Below are positions 35,449 through 45,767 of a stretch of 58,465 bases of DNA, piece after piece; within the stretch, counting starts at the first letter, position 1, and every line of letters begins with the position of its first letter. The DNA comes from a virus, in the IMG/VR virus record IMGVR_UViG_3300030108_003227, positions 1-58,465 of that record; one strand, given 5' to 3'. The position numbers and the translations under genes are program-made. The notes under the pieces were generated by a model. The model worked only from the letters and a program-made list of their open reading frames with translations, was not told where the DNA came from and ran no database searches.

Positions 35449-35777
35449 TGTTCTAATAGGGGCCAACTGTTTCTAGGCGCATCCATGTATTCGTGCATCC
35501 CTTCGATACTGAAGAGTTCGTTGTTAGTCACCTTGTGGACGGCGTTGATAAGCGGGAGGTAAGCCGTGCCACTCCCTTCAGGCCCCCAAAGTTTACCAAG
35601 CACCGCAGATGCCTCGATGAATGTTGTGAATGCTTCGATGTCATTCAAGTGCATCGTGCGGATTGATCCCACTGAGGTGAACACACAGATTGACCAGCGG
35701 CACCGTGCGCTCTCTTCGCGCACGGCGGTGACAGTGATCGTGGTGTCCTTGTCCAGTTTGATTTGTTCTTTGTTCAT
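35445..35777 (-). CDS. hypothetical protein (110 aa)
   Basis: Starts with MNKEQIKLDKDTTITVTAV, followed by alternating strands and a helix around DIEAFTTFIEASAVL. The start overlaps the preceding stop by one base; its stop overlaps the next start by 4. No family recognised. No Shine-Dalgarno; upstream bases are part of the previous coding region. Confidence 0.6.
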   Translation of the reverse strand: MNKEQIKLDKDTTITVTAVREESARCRWSICVFTSVGSIRTMHLNDIEAFTTFIEASAVLGKLWGPEGSGTAYLPLINAVHKVTNNELFSIEGMHEYMDAPRNSWPLLEQ

Positions 35778-36241
35778 TATACTGTTTCGGTAGATTTTAT
35801 TTTAGCCATGTGGTCAGCGAGGATCAGCGACTCGTTCAAGTGCCTCTCGTATGATTCAAGCGAATCCAGTTTCTCAACGATCCTGTCGAACAGATCCACC
35901 AGTGTCACGGCAGACACGGTGACCTCACCCTCCAGCCAAATCGGAGGTCGTTGGTCCTCATGCTTGTTCCAGTGGATCGAATCCATCCGGTAGGTGAACG
36001 TGCATTCCCACGGCTCATACGAATCGTCACCGCAGTAGTAAGGCGGCTTGTCATACTCCAGCGTCCACTTTCTGGCGCGGGAATCAAATATCTTGCCGAT
36101 GACTTTCCTTGCCTCATCACGCATTTGATGGAAGGAGTAGCTTCCAGAGGTAGGGTAGTCCTTTTCAGGAAGCTCCCCCTCTTTTTCGACCACGGTGCGG
36201 TAAGCCTTGGTCCGCTTGTTGTATTTTACTTTGTTGCTCAT
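35777..36241 (-). CDS. hypothetical protein (154 aa)
   Basis: Lysine/tyrosine-rich N-terminus, a central strand region with PPYYCGDDSYEPWECTF and a helical C-terminus. The two cysteines could be structural. It is preceded by an A/C-rich leader (ACAACAAACCAAACCAAT) lacking a Shine-Dalgarno sequence, with a family-2 hairpin just upstream at 36268-36316. Function unknown. Confidence 0.6.
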   Translation of the reverse strand: MSNKVKYNKRTKAYRTVVEKEGELPEKDYPTSGSYSFHQMRDEARKVIGKIFDSRARKWTLEYDKPPYYCGDDSYEPWECTFTYRMDSIHWNKHEDQRPPIWLEGEVTVSAVTLVDLFDRIVEKLDSLESYERHLNESLILADHMAKIKSTETV

Positions 36242-36319
36242 TTGTTTATTGGTTTGGTTTGTTGTTGTTTGGTTTGGTTGCCGCTTTTCTCAGGCAAGCG
36301 GCCAGCCGTCAACTCTTTT

Positions 36320-36511
36320 CTAAAGTTTATGGACTAACTTCTGCAACTCCTCCACTTGGGCAAGTGCTTCATGAAGGACCGCATCCTTGTCAACCTTGGG
36401 TTGGTGTAACCCGATCAGCTTGTCATGCAAGCTGTCGAGTTCCTGCTTGATGACCATCTGTGCAGACTTGCGTTGCATAGCTGGGAGATATTTCCTTACG
36501 TCGATAATCAT
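36320..36511 (-). CDS. hypothetical helical protein (63 aa)
   Basis: The long frame opens at 36628 but overlaps another small gene; the ATG at 36511 (MIIDVRKYLP) is preferred. It is almost wholly helical and ends in QVEELQKLVHKL. A family-2 hairpin lies a few bases after its stop. No family recognised. Confidence 0.55.
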   Translation of the reverse strand: MIIDVRKYLPAMQRKSAQMVIKQELDSLHDKLIGLHQPKVDKDAVLHEALAQVEELQKLVHKL

Positions 36512-36515
36512 TTTT

Positions 36516-36686
36516 CTACTTAAGTGAGGTTGCCGCATCTTGTGCAGCCCACCGAGTTGACCACGCTCTCCGTGAGCCGTTGGTTGTTCGCCAGAACTTG
36601 CCATCTTCAAAGATGGAATAAGTCCCATGCCGCCACGGTTCTGTCGGACTCCATGAGAACTTAACTATTCTTCGTGTGGTAATCAT
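36516..36686 (-). CDS. hypothetical small Trp/Arg-rich protein (56 aa)
   Basis: ATG at 36686 overlaps the upstream stop (ATGA) and TAG is at 36516-36518. The product begins MITTRRIVKFSW and is rich in Trp, Arg and Thr (five Trp in 56 residues), suggesting a small beta domain binding nucleic acid or carbohydrate. It fills an otherwise empty interval with tight coupling on both sides, which is the main support. Confidence 0.5.
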   Translation of the reverse strand: MITTRRIVKFSWSPTEPWRHGTYSIFEDGKFWRTTNGSRRAWSTRWAAQDAATSLK

Positions 36687-36901
36687 TTTTCCAGTTTATG
36701 TTGGGCGGCTGCGTCATCTAATAGCTTTCGCCAAGCCTTGACTCCGACATTGCGGTAGCGAAAGAATGCTCTGCGGAGTTCTTCCGCTTCCCATACGGAC
36801 TTAACTTGCATTGCCGCTTGAATAAAAGCTGCCCTATATTCGCTAGTCATCGTCCTGCTATACCATGAACGGCGTGTTATTTCTTCTAAGTCTTTAATCA
36901 T
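36683..36901 (-). CDS. hypothetical helical protein (72 aa)
   Basis: Starts MIKDLEEITRRSW; charged helices throughout, with AEELRRAFFRYRNVG then KAWRKLLDD. The short interval to the next upstream gene (36902-36918) leaves little room for a leader. No family recognised. Confidence 0.55.
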   Translation of the reverse strand: MIKDLEEITRRSWYSRTMTSEYRAAFIQAAMQVKSVWEAEELRRAFFRYRNVGVKAWRKLLDDAAAQHKLEK

Positions 36902-36918
36902 TGTTCTGTTGGTTCGGG

Positions 36919-37278
36919 TTAGTGGTATTCAGGGTTAGCGGGGTCCATGATGTGGTTAGCATATCGCTCCGCATCTTCCTCCTCCCATGCGGGAGAACCG
37001 TAGACAGGATAATCGCGGGTCCAATACTTAAGTTGGATCACACCACGCGCAATGATCTTGTCGCAGAGTGCTTGTGCTTTCTCCTCTTCACTCGATTCAA
37101 AGCCCACATCCATCAGGCAGAAGCGTTCACCACGCTCTGTTGTAGCCTTGATGAATATCTGCTTTCCCCACACAGCACCACGCGGGTTCGTCATGTCGGC
37201 GTGCTCATGGTGGAAGCACCGGATGTATTCATCCTCGAAAGGATATGCATTGACGATTTTGATTTTGTTTTTGTCCAT
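36919..37278 (-). CDS. hypothetical protein (119 aa)
   Basis: Alpha/beta-looking 119-residue protein with CFHHEHADM near residue 21 (several His and Cys that could bind metal) and a C-terminal DAERYANHIMDP. The leader just upstream of the ATG, AAAACAAATAAGACA, is the operon's typical A-rich type. Function unknown. Confidence 0.6.
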   Translation of the reverse strand: MDKNKIKIVNAYPFEDEYIRCFHHEHADMTNPRGAVWGKQIFIKATTERGERFCLMDVGFESSEEEKAQALCDKIIARGVIQLKYWTRDYPVYGSPAWEEEDAERYANHIMDPANPEYH

Positions 37279-37291
37279 TGTCTTATTTGTT

Positions 37292-37465
37292 TTACTCTTC
37301 TAAATACTGGTCAAAACTACGGTAACCCGTCACTGCATACAGGACGCTTTCCATAGTTTCTAAACTCCATCCGTTTATCGCGGTGACTACTTTAAGGGTG
37401 TCTTCAGAAACCCCTGCGTGTTCGATTAAGCAATCCCATGCTTCGTTTACTATAGTGTTACTCAT
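37292..37465 (-). CDS. small conserved-looking phage protein (57 aa)
   Basis: ATG at 37465 and TAA at 37292-37294. It contains AWDCLIEHAGVSEDTL, then AINGWSLETME and VTGYRSFDQYL, a helical segment pattern I recall from many unrelated lytic phages, always uncharacterised. Preceded by the A-rich leader (AAAAAACAAATAAGACA). Small but well supported by leader, start and composition. Confidence 0.6.
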   Translation of the reverse strand: MSNTIVNEAWDCLIEHAGVSEDTLKVVTAINGWSLETMESVLYAVTGYRSFDQYLEE

Positions 37466-37537
37466 TGTCTTATTTGTTTTTTAGTTTTTGGTTTTAAGGT
37501 TGCCCCTTTTATCAGGCAAGGGGCCAGCCTTTGGGTT

Positions 37538-38869
37538 CTATTCGTGCATGTCGCTATGGTTAGCGATCTTCCGGTTGATGCTTGTCATCACCTTCTCCTC
37601 GATGGAGTTGGCGGCAACCAGCACCTCCTGCAAAGCGTCCGACTTGGCACCGTTGCGGTGAATCCTGCCGAGCACCTGCTGGTATTCCTTCGCGTTGAAG
37701 GTTGGGCAGATCAGGGATGACCGTGGGCGTTTACCTTGCACATCGTGTAGTGAGATACCCGTGCCCCCAGCAGAGATGTTGCACACCACGCAATGGGATT
37801 CATCACGTTGGAAGCTGTCGATGATAGCTTGCCGTTGTGCTGGTGTCTGCGAACCATCAATCGAGTCACACTTCAGACTGACCTTCAGTGCTTCGACCGT
37901 ATCCGAGAAGTTCACAAACACGACAACACTCTTGCCAGCCGCCATTGAATTCTTTGCCATCTCTGCAATGTCCACCGCCTTGTAACTCTCAGCCAACTGG
38001 CGAGCCTTGAGCAAGCGGACAAGGACATGCTCACTATCAGTGACGGTCCCCTTCTGGATGAAGTCGTCAATGATCTTAGGTGTAATGCCAAGGTCGTCAT
38101 ATGCCTTGATGATCTTGTCATTGCTGCGGAAGTTGATCGGTCGCACAAACACACGGTTGTTGCGGAAGGCATCAGGGAAGTCAGCCGAGGTCAGCCTGTT
38201 AGTATTGACCCCATACATGAGCGCACGAAGTCTGCTAAGTGCCGTGCGGTCAGTCATCTTGTAACTACCCCACTGATCCTGAGTCACACCGAAGTTCCGC
38301 ATGAACCTCCAGAAGTGATCCAGTCCACCCTTGGCGAACTTGCCAGAGTGCAGCCCGAGCATCAGCCCGAGTGCGTTCATCTCCGTTGCGTCCTCACAGG
38401 GTGTTCCGGACATGCCGTGGATGCGGTAGCCTTGAGTCACCAAGGCAATCAGCATCTTGCTGTTAGCTGTGTTCAGCCCTTTACACTTATGGATCTCGTC
38501 CACAAGGATGAGGGTATCAGTGGGGAGTGAGTTCACGTTCCACTGAAAGGCATGTGCCTTCCTGCTACCACGTTGCGTGGTGATCTTGTCGAGGTAGGGT
38601 GTGCTCCCTGTCTTCAACTTCTCAAGGTTGGAGACAAAGATAGGTGTGATGCCAACCTCTTCCAGCTCGCGTTCCCATGCGGGGATTACTGCCTTGGGGC
38701 AGATTACCGCAACGGGTTTGCCGTAGTCACGGGCAAGGTGGCAAGCCACCACCGTCTTGCCCGTCCCCATCTCAGATGAGTCGAGCGTGTTCTTTCCAGA
38801 CAGCAGCACCTTCAAGAAGAAGAGCAGCGCCTGAACCTGCACAGGGAATAGTGTTTTAACTATCTTCAT
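37538..38869 (-). CDS. SNF2-like superfamily 2 helicase/translocase (443 aa)
   Basis: All main SF2 motifs are present: Walker A MGTGKT (K38), DEIH box ILVDEIHKCKG (124-127), SGTP (154-157), GGTGISLHD, and motif VI QVLGRIHR (398-405). The order and short length match phage SNF2-type helicases, such as UvsW-like or T4-like DNA translocases, without accessory domains. It could remodel protein-DNA complexes or recombination intermediates. It follows the VWA gene on the minus strand, separated by a family-2 hairpin and an ACAACAAAAGACAAA leader. Confidence 0.85.
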   Translation of the reverse strand: MKIVKTLFPVQVQALLFFLKVLLSGKNTLDSSEMGTGKTVVACHLARDYGKPVAVICPKAVIPAWERELEEVGITPIFVSNLEKLKTGSTPYLDKITTQRGSRKAHAFQWNVNSLPTDTLILVDEIHKCKGLNTANSKMLIALVTQGYRIHGMSGTPCEDATEMNALGLMLGLHSGKFAKGGLDHFWRFMRNFGVTQDQWGSYKMTDRTALSRLRALMYGVNTNRLTSADFPDAFRNNRVFVRPINFRSNDKIIKAYDDLGITPKIIDDFIQKGTVTDSEHVLVRLLKARQLAESYKAVDIAEMAKNSMAAGKSVVVFVNFSDTVEALKVSLKCDSIDGSQTPAQRQAIIDSFQRDESHCVVCNISAGGTGISLHDVQGKRPRSSLICPTFNAKEYQQVLGRIHRNGAKSDALQEVLVAANSIEEKVMTSINRKIANHSDMHE

Positions 38870-38937
38870 TTTGTCTTTTGTTGTTTAGGTTGGGTGCCCC
38901 TTTTATCAGGCAAGGGGCCAGCCGTCAATTCTTTTCG

Positions 38938-40428
<1,491 letters not shown>

Positions 40429-40505
40429 AATGTTTATGTTCTTTCTACTGTTTGTTGTTAAGGTGGGGCAAGGTATAGTCGGTTATACCTTGCCCCCTTG
40501 GTTGG

Positions 40506-41501
40506 TTAGATCACAAGCAGATCGTCTGCCGCCGCAAGAACGAGGTCAGACTTCTTACTGAGATCCTCAAGGAGTTCCTCCCTTTCAGGTGGGTCCATCT
40601 TGGGAAGCTCCAACGACTCATAGTCGGACAGGATGGTGTTGCAGATATTGCGAACAAGATCAGCAACGGGTCCAGCAGTCACACCGAAACGATCCTGCTT
40701 GTCCTTGATCGAGTCCACCCTGTTAAGGATGTTACGCATGTTCTCGTTACGCCACCGTCCATTCTTCTTATTGTGAGACTCATCCAGCTTGCCGATGTTT
40801 TGCCTGATCAGCTTGCCGAGTCCGTCCAGTTCATTGGCGAATGCTTTCTCCTCCAATGTGGCTTGGCGTTGTGCTGCTTGCATCGCAGCAGCAATGCCTC
40901 GATTCATTGCCTCATCAGCAATAGCACTGACTGCGCTAAGGTTTCCAGTAACCAATGGTTTCTCCATGAAAACCACGGAGACTTGGAACTCATTGGCGAA
41001 CTCCTCTGCATCCGTGGGATACTTGGGCAACGCTTCCTTAAGCAGTTCCCTGCCATTGTAGTTAGGGTTGCCCTCCAAGTCATCCTTGCCCTGCCTCATA
41101 AGGAAATCGAATTCCTTAATGACTTCGGCCTTGGCCTTGGTGAGTTCGCTCTGGGTCCGGTCATAGATGACCTGCACCTTAGCCTTGTCCTTGTTGGAGA
41201 TGATGTGTGTTCCCTTGTCGAACTGTAACGATTCGCCAAGGCCGACTGTCTTATCGCCATCGCGGATAGACTTACTGAAGCTGGAAAGAATCTTCCTGAC
41301 TTTAGATATAGAGTTATCCTTGGTGCGATAGAGTGAGGCATTGATTCGGACATTCTTCTTGCCCTCCTCAATACCATTGGCACGCCGCAACTTCGCCGCC
41401 GCCGCCTTAAGGGAGGTGTTCGGGTTGGCTTGCTTAACGTGAGGACGCACCATGCTGGTGCCCCTGATCTCTTCGATGCCCATGTTATTTAGTCCATTCA
41501 T
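40506..41501 (-). CDS. hypothetical protein of the MoxR-VWA module (331 aa)
   Basis: Mostly helical, basic N-terminus (HVKQANPNTSLKAAAAKLRRA), long coiled-coil-like helices (about 100-130, 205-250) and an acidic C-terminus. It sits between the MoxR ATPase and the VWA gene, each flanked by the same leader and hairpin elements. It recalls DUF3150-type proteins found near such ATPases (from memory, unverified). Probably the third component of the complex. The leader AGTAGAAAGAACATAAGAGA is identical to that of the MoxR gene. Confidence 0.55.
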   Translation of the reverse strand: MNGLNNMGIEEIRGTSMVRPHVKQANPNTSLKAAAAKLRRANGIEEGKKNVRINASLYRTKDNSISKVRKILSSFSKSIRDGDKTVGLGESLQFDKGTHIISNKDKAKVQVIYDRTQSELTKAKAEVIKEFDFLMRQGKDDLEGNPNYNGRELLKEALPKYPTDAEEFANEFQVSVVFMEKPLVTGNLSAVSAIADEAMNRGIAAAMQAAQRQATLEEKAFANELDGLGKLIRQNIGKLDESHNKKNGRWRNENMRNILNRVDSIKDKQDRFGVTAGPVADLVRNICNTILSDYESLELPKMDPPEREELLEDLSKKSDLVLAAADDLLVI

Positions 41502-41648
41502 TTCTCTTATGTTCTTTCTACTGTTTGTTGTTTGGGTGCTCCTTCTTTGAACGGTGAGAAGCTAACCGTCAATTCTTTTCTGATCTTATCTTGTCTGATG
41601 TTAAAAGGGGGCAAGGTATAGTCGGTTATACCCTGCCCCCTTGCTTGG

Positions 41649-41732
41649 TTAGTTAAGGTCGCGGATCACCTTGTCACCCTGCTCCTCAAGAGCGGTGAGC
41701 GTATCCGGATCAAGGAACTGCTCGTCACCCAT
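41649..41732 (-). CDS. possible tiny ORF coupled to MoxR gene (27 aa)
   Basis: ATG overlaps the MoxR stop (TAATG); the product begins MGDEQFLDPDTLTALEEQG and ends in VIRDLN. A hairpin of the operon family follows its stop by about 8 bases, as for recognised genes. These two features are the only support; it could be untranslated. Confidence 0.35.
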   Translation of the reverse strand: MGDEQFLDPDTLTALEEQGDKVIRDLN

Positions 41733-43012
41733 TACTTGAAGGTGACGAGAGATTCTACCTGCTCCACATCAATGCCGCGCAACTGGCAGAGATCGAATGA
41801 CCACTTGCCAATCTCACGATCAACATTGAGCAGCAACCTCTTGGTGAACCATCCAGTCGCCTCCTGAATGTGGAGGGCGGCATCCAGATTCTCAGTCTCC
41901 TGCAACACTGCAACAGCAGCGAGGCAGAACTGATACTGTTCAGCAGGTGACGAGGGAAGAACCGCATCATCACCATTGATGTATTTCTTAACCTCGTTCT
42001 TCGATTTGCGGATAACCTTGATGTATTGGATAGCACGATCTGCCATCTTGTGTCCGAGGTATCCACGAAGCATGATCTCGAAACCATCAGGGTCGCTACT
42101 CCAATCGAGGAGGGCTTCCTTCATGGCATACGCGGAAGATCGGAATGAACATATCTGCTGACCACGATGCCCATCATTCTGATCGAAGATGGAACACTTA
42201 GCGAGTTGCTCACTGGCAATCCCTTTGGCCTTGGCTTCAATGTTATGTTCAAACTGCACCCAACCGAAGAGGGGTGACCGCGCCATCAACTCACCACCCT
42301 TGGGGCCAGCCAACTCTTTCTTCAACGCAAGAACATTCTTGAGTGTGAAGGGTGCGTTAGCCAACAGGTATTCCGGTGATGCCTTATGACTGCGAGACAG
42401 AACATGGAGGTAATCATTCACGTTACCATTAGACGTAATGTTTTTAGCCCTGTTGACGAACGGAGTCCTCAACCGTTGGGATGAAGAACCGTCAATGCCA
42501 GCACGGTTAGCTGTCATGTAGATTGCGAGGTTCGGCATACACACCCTTGACAGTGCGCTATCCGGATCGGACAGATCAAGGATAGTGTCCTGTGTCTGCT
42601 GCGTTGCCGTGCCGATCTCATCTACATGCCACAATATTGTAGCATCCAGTCCAATGGCCTTACCATTCCGCTTCACCTTAGACCAGTGATGACGGATAGG
42701 CACACACTCATGGTCTTGCAGATAAACCTTCACCTCTTTCGAGTCAGGGTTTGCGTGGTCCGGTGCTCGCATCCCTTTCAGAACGGAGGTCGGAATGTCA
42801 GTCGCATTCAGCGTGACCCTGCCAAGGGCACCGACCAGACCAGCGAAGAGCTTCGCCCTGTATGTCTTGCCAGTTCCACATGGTCCGGTGCTCACCATAG
42901 GCACATTGTTGTCATGGACCTGCATTGCGACTGCTTGATTCGCAAACTGCTGGTCCGTGTCAACGGGGTTGCCCTGCTCATACTCTGCCTGTGCTTCATT
43001 TGTTTTACTCAT
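41732..43012 (-). CDS. MoxR-type AAA+ ATPase (426 aa)
   Basis: The frame opens at 43054, but the ATG at 43012 (MSKTNEAQ) follows the conserved leader and is preferred. Walker A is GPCGTGKT (43-50), Walker B ILWHVDEIG (D131, E132), sensor 1 region IYMTANRAG, and an arginine-rich segment RLRTPFVNR follows. The C-terminal 200 residues are a helical extension. MoxR ATPases work with VWA proteins to remodel or activate target complexes; the VWA protein lies two genes downstream. Confidence 0.8.
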   Translation of the reverse strand: MSKTNEAQAEYEQGNPVDTDQQFANQAVAMQVHDNNVPMVSTGPCGTGKTYRAKLFAGLVGALGRVTLNATDIPTSVLKGMRAPDHANPDSKEVKVYLQDHECVPIRHHWSKVKRNGKAIGLDATILWHVDEIGTATQQTQDTILDLSDPDSALSRVCMPNLAIYMTANRAGIDGSSSQRLRTPFVNRAKNITSNGNVNDYLHVLSRSHKASPEYLLANAPFTLKNVLALKKELAGPKGGELMARSPLFGWVQFEHNIEAKAKGIASEQLAKCSIFDQNDGHRGQQICSFRSSAYAMKEALLDWSSDPDGFEIMLRGYLGHKMADRAIQYIKVIRKSKNEVKKYINGDDAVLPSSPAEQYQFCLAAVAVLQETENLDAALHIQEATGWFTKRLLLNVDREIGKWSFDLCQLRGIDVEQVESLVTFK

Positions 43013-43152
43013 TTCTCTTATGTTCTTTCTACTGTTTGTTGTTTGGGTGCTCATCCTTTACATGGCGATGAGCCTTCCGTCCATTCAATTCTTTTCTTTT
43101 GAAGTTAAAAGGGGGCAAGGTATAGTCGGTTATACCCTGCCCCCTGTTGGGG

Positions 43153-43512
43153 TTAGAGACGCTCCGCTACCAGTTCAAGTTTCTGGATAACGGATCGCAG
43201 GGCTACATGAGCATCTTCATAGGCCGAGTTTTTCTGGGCCTCGATGCGTTCAGCTTGTGCCTTAGCCTTGCACACAATGTCTTGCGCTTCCGCTTCAGCA
43301 TTGGCAAAGATGTCCTTCGCTTCCTGCACCATCTCACGGTGGTATTCTTTCACCGTCTTGCCATAAACATCAGGGGATACATCCAATCGGATAGCCTGCC
43401 TGATGTATGGCAGTTGGTTAGCGAAGTAATCTCCGCAGTAAGTTGTGTCCCCATCTCTAGTGAGGGAGGCCACGAACTCTTCCAGCAATTTAATCTCTTC
43501 TTCTTTTGTCAT
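43153..43512 (-). CDS. hypothetical coiled-coil protein (119 aa)
   Basis: Helical throughout. Residues about 65-105 have Ala/Glu/Lys heptads (AEAEAQDIVCKAKAQAERIE) typical of coiled coil. Short leader GGGATTCAACAAATAAGAACA, no Shine-Dalgarno. A family-1 hairpin follows the stop within about 10 bases. Function unknown. Confidence 0.6.
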   Translation of the reverse strand: MTKEEEIKLLEEFVASLTRDGDTTYCGDYFANQLPYIRQAIRLDVSPDVYGKTVKEYHREMVQEAKDIFANAEAEAQDIVCKAKAQAERIEAQKNSAYEDAHVALRSVIQKLELVAERL

Positions 43513-43517
43513 TGTTC

Positions 43518-43958
43518 TTATTTGTTGAATCCCTTTTCACCTTTGCGAATGAGACGAGCAAGATACTGGAGGTCTTTCGCCAACCGTTCATCCCTTTCTG
43601 CTCTGGCACCTTCTGTTATGGCTCCACGCCACACCTCTTTCGATTCCGGACTGAGGTTAGGAGAGTCTTGCAGGAATGCTGTTACCTCCTCATCAATCTC
43701 TTCATTGGTTTGGGGCCTGCGTCGGTTCACTAATGGATGCTTAGGGTTGACGAGAACCTCAGTCTTTGCACGGATCTTGCAATCATCCACCATGATGGAT
43801 GCGAATCCGGTGCAGACTATTCCTCCTGTAGCCAGAAGGATAGACAACAACTGGAAGCTACCGAGTTGGTAGTCCAGTGCAAGGTTGGCCAGTCCGATGA
43901 GGAACAGGACAACCCCGAGTGCCACAAGGACACGGTATGCTATTATCATTTTCTTCAT
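43518..43958 (-). CDS. two-helix membrane protein (146 aa)
   Basis: The frame opens at 44024 across a hairpin; the ATG at 43958 (MKKMIIAYRV) follows the operon leader and is preferred. Two transmembrane segments are clear: about residues 8-28 (YRVLVALGVVLFLIGLANLAL) is given here as positions only beyond its first 20 letters, and about 35-57 (LLSILLATGGIVCTGFASI). The C-terminal 85 residues are soluble, charged and helical. A role in superinfection exclusion or host-envelope takeover is possible but unproven. Confidence 0.6.
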   Translation of the reverse strand: MKKMIIAYRVLVALGVVLFLIGLANLALDYQLGSFQLLSILLATGGIVCTGFASIMVDDCKIRAKTEVLVNPKHPLVNRRRPQTNEEIDEEVTAFLQDSPNLSPESKEVWRGAITEGARAERDERLAKDLQYLARLIRKGEKGFNK

Positions 43959-44044
43959 TTGTCTTATCTCGTTTGTTTGTTTTTGGTTTAAGGCAGCAGG
44001 GTATAGTTGGTTATACCCTGCCACCAGATTGGTTAGCGGAATGG

Positions 44045-44230
44045 TTAAGGGTTGAAGGGCAGTCCCATCTTGCGACCAAGATGGTAACTGATTTCGTCGA
44101 TCTTACGCGACAGTTGCTGCCGCGTAGCCGGTGTGAGGACATGCCCGCTATCGGCCAGCCTCATCTTATAGTTTGCAAGGAGCGCTTTGAGATCGTCCTT
44201 GCTCATCTCTTCCAGTTGTTGTCTAGCCAT
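44045..44230 (-). CDS. hypothetical helical protein (61 aa)
   Basis: Charged helical product, LEEMSKDDLKALLANYKMR then RQQLSRKIDEISYHLGRK. Leader GCAGTAGAAAGAACATAAG is nearly the same as before the MoxR gene. The hairpin copy at 43994-44022 follows its stop. Function unknown. Confidence 0.55.
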   Translation of the reverse strand: MARQQLEEMSKDDLKALLANYKMRLADSGHVLTPATRQQLSRKIDEISYHLGRKMGLPFNP

Positions 44231-44304
44231 TGTCTTATGTTCTTTCTACTGCTTTTTGTTAAGGGCGGCAGGGTATAGTTGGTTATACCCTGCCACCAGA
44301 TTGG

Positions 44305-44685
44305 TTAGTCCCCGATAACGAGGTTTCCGGTGGACGGGTTGTAGTATCCGACCTGCTTCCAGCAGACATGTCCGAGAGGCTTGTCCTCACTGTGTCCGAT
44401 CCGCTCCCAGATCGGGAGATGCTTGTAGGTGGGGGAACGCTCCGGCGTGAGTTTATCCTCCACCCATGCGACCTCCACCCATGTGACTCCGCTCCAGCTT
44501 AACAGGAGCCACTCGCCCACCTTCACCTTGTCGGCATCCTGCATGAATTCGTCGAGGGTGAATTCGCTCTCCCACTCAGCGTTCTTGGGATACCACGCGA
44601 AGTGGACCCGCTTATCGTGCCTCTCGGTAGCCAGCTCCAGTGCTCGCTCCTGAGTCTCGGTAAGTTCAATGTTTCTGTGTTTCAT
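44305..44685 (-). CDS. hypothetical protein (126 aa)
   Basis: Trp-rich alpha/beta protein (WLLLSWSGVTWVEVAWVED) with an N-terminal helix ETQERALELATERHD. Its stop lies 10 bases before the hairpin at 44266-44294. Preceded by an A-rich leader. No family recognised. Confidence 0.6.
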   Translation of the reverse strand: MKHRNIELTETQERALELATERHDKRVHFAWYPKNAEWESEFTLDEFMQDADKVKVGEWLLLSWSGVTWVEVAWVEDKLTPERSPTYKHLPIWERIGHSEDKPLGHVCWKQVGYYNPSTGNLVIGD

Positions 44686-44760
44686 TTTACTACTTTGTGT
44701 TTGTTGTTTTTGGTTTAAGGTAGCAGGGTATAGTTGGTTATACCCTGCTACCTAGATTGG

Positions 44761-45006
44761 TTAGTCCCACTTATTGAAGATCACCTTGTTTCCCTTGGTG
44801 AAGGTGCGCTCTTGCAGAACAGGCACCCCGTCCACACCTTCAAACTTTCTAGTGAAGGTGCCTTCCTCCATAGCGAGAGCTTTCTTCGGGGAGGTGGAGA
44901 TACACACTCTGGTGTAGGTGCCGGTCTCCCAATTACCACCGCAGGAGGGTGGGTTCTGCTGATGCTCTACGATCTTGTATTTGTAGAGGTTGGATTGTCT
45001 AGCCAT
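44761..45006 (-). CDS. hypothetical protein (81 aa)
   Basis: Small basic beta-rich product (SNLYKYKIVEHQQN, GNWETGTYTRVCIS). Hairpins lie within ten bases of its stop (44718-44753) and upstream of its leader (45041-45070). No motif. Confidence 0.55.
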   Translation of the reverse strand: MARQSNLYKYKIVEHQQNPPSCGGNWETGTYTRVCISTSPKKALAMEEGTFTRKFEGVDGVPVLQERTFTKGNKVIFNKWD

Positions 45007-45076
45007 TTGTCTTTCTGTGTTTGTTGTTTTTGGTTTAAGGTAGCAGGGTATAGTTGGTTATACCCTGCTAAAATCT

Positions 45077-45376
45077 TTACCCTTCCAGCGCATGGGCAAG
45101 GGCAGCGAGGTCATGGATTGCCAAGTAATCTTCCAGCTTCAGTTGGACTGCATCATAGAATGTTTCGGTGGCGATCACCTTGCCCCCTTCAGTTGCATTG
45201 ACAGTCTGGGGATGGATAGCGTGGTTTGCGATGTGGGTAATGTTACCGCAATCATCTACAGTGAAGATGTCTTCCCGCTTCTGAATCAGATACTGGAATA
45301 CTTCTTCATTCACTCTGCCGCCAAACACATCATGCACTATGCAGAAGTTTGTGTCGGAATCGTTTACTTTGCTCAT
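45077..45376 (-). CDS. hypothetical protein (99 aa)
   Basis: Acidic alpha/beta protein; IFTVDDCGNITHIANH looks like a beta hairpin and the C-terminus is helical (LEDYLAIHDLAALAHAL). Leader ACACAGAAAGACAAATAACA. A hairpin copy follows the stop by 6 bases. Function unknown. Confidence 0.55.
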   Translation of the reverse strand: MSKVNDSDTNFCIVHDVFGGRVNEEVFQYLIQKREDIFTVDDCGNITHIANHAIHPQTVNATEGGKVIATETFYDAVQLKLEDYLAIHDLAALAHALEG

Positions 45377-45448
45377 TGTTATTTGTCTTTCTGTGTTTAG
45401 GGTTAAGGTAGCAGGGTATAGTTGGTTATACCCTGCTACCAGTATCTA

Positions 45449-45691
45449 CTAGAATTCCATCGCCGTGTTGCACTCATAATTGAGAGCACGACAGACTTCT
45501 GCCTTGGTCCGTCCGAAGGAAAACGAGGCGTAGGATGCACTAGTCTGGATTGCATACCAGTCATCCATGTCATCCTTTCCCGCCTCAATAGCTGCCTCGT
45601 TCACGGCGAGCTTGGCCTCGTCAAGAGTGGGGAAGTATTTGGAACGGGTATCCCCATTGGCATTGGTGTATGTTGCAATAGTAACATTCAT
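45449..45691 (-). CDS. hypothetical protein (80 aa)
   Basis: A TIATYTNANGDTRSKYFPT strand-turn start followed by helix TLDEAKLAVNEAAIEAG, then WYAIQTSASY, a ferredoxin-like or dsRBD-like order of elements. Leader AACACAGAAAGACAAATACA. Hairpin 8 bases past the stop. No family recognised. Confidence 0.55.
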   Translation of the reverse strand: MNVTIATYTNANGDTRSKYFPTLDEAKLAVNEAAIEAGKDDMDDWYAIQTSASYASFSFGRTKAEVCRALNYECNTAMEF

Positions 45692-45767
45692 TGTATTTGT
45701 CTTTCTGTGTTTGTTGTTTTTGGTTTTAGGTAGCAGGGTATAGTTGGTTATACCCTGCTAAGATTGG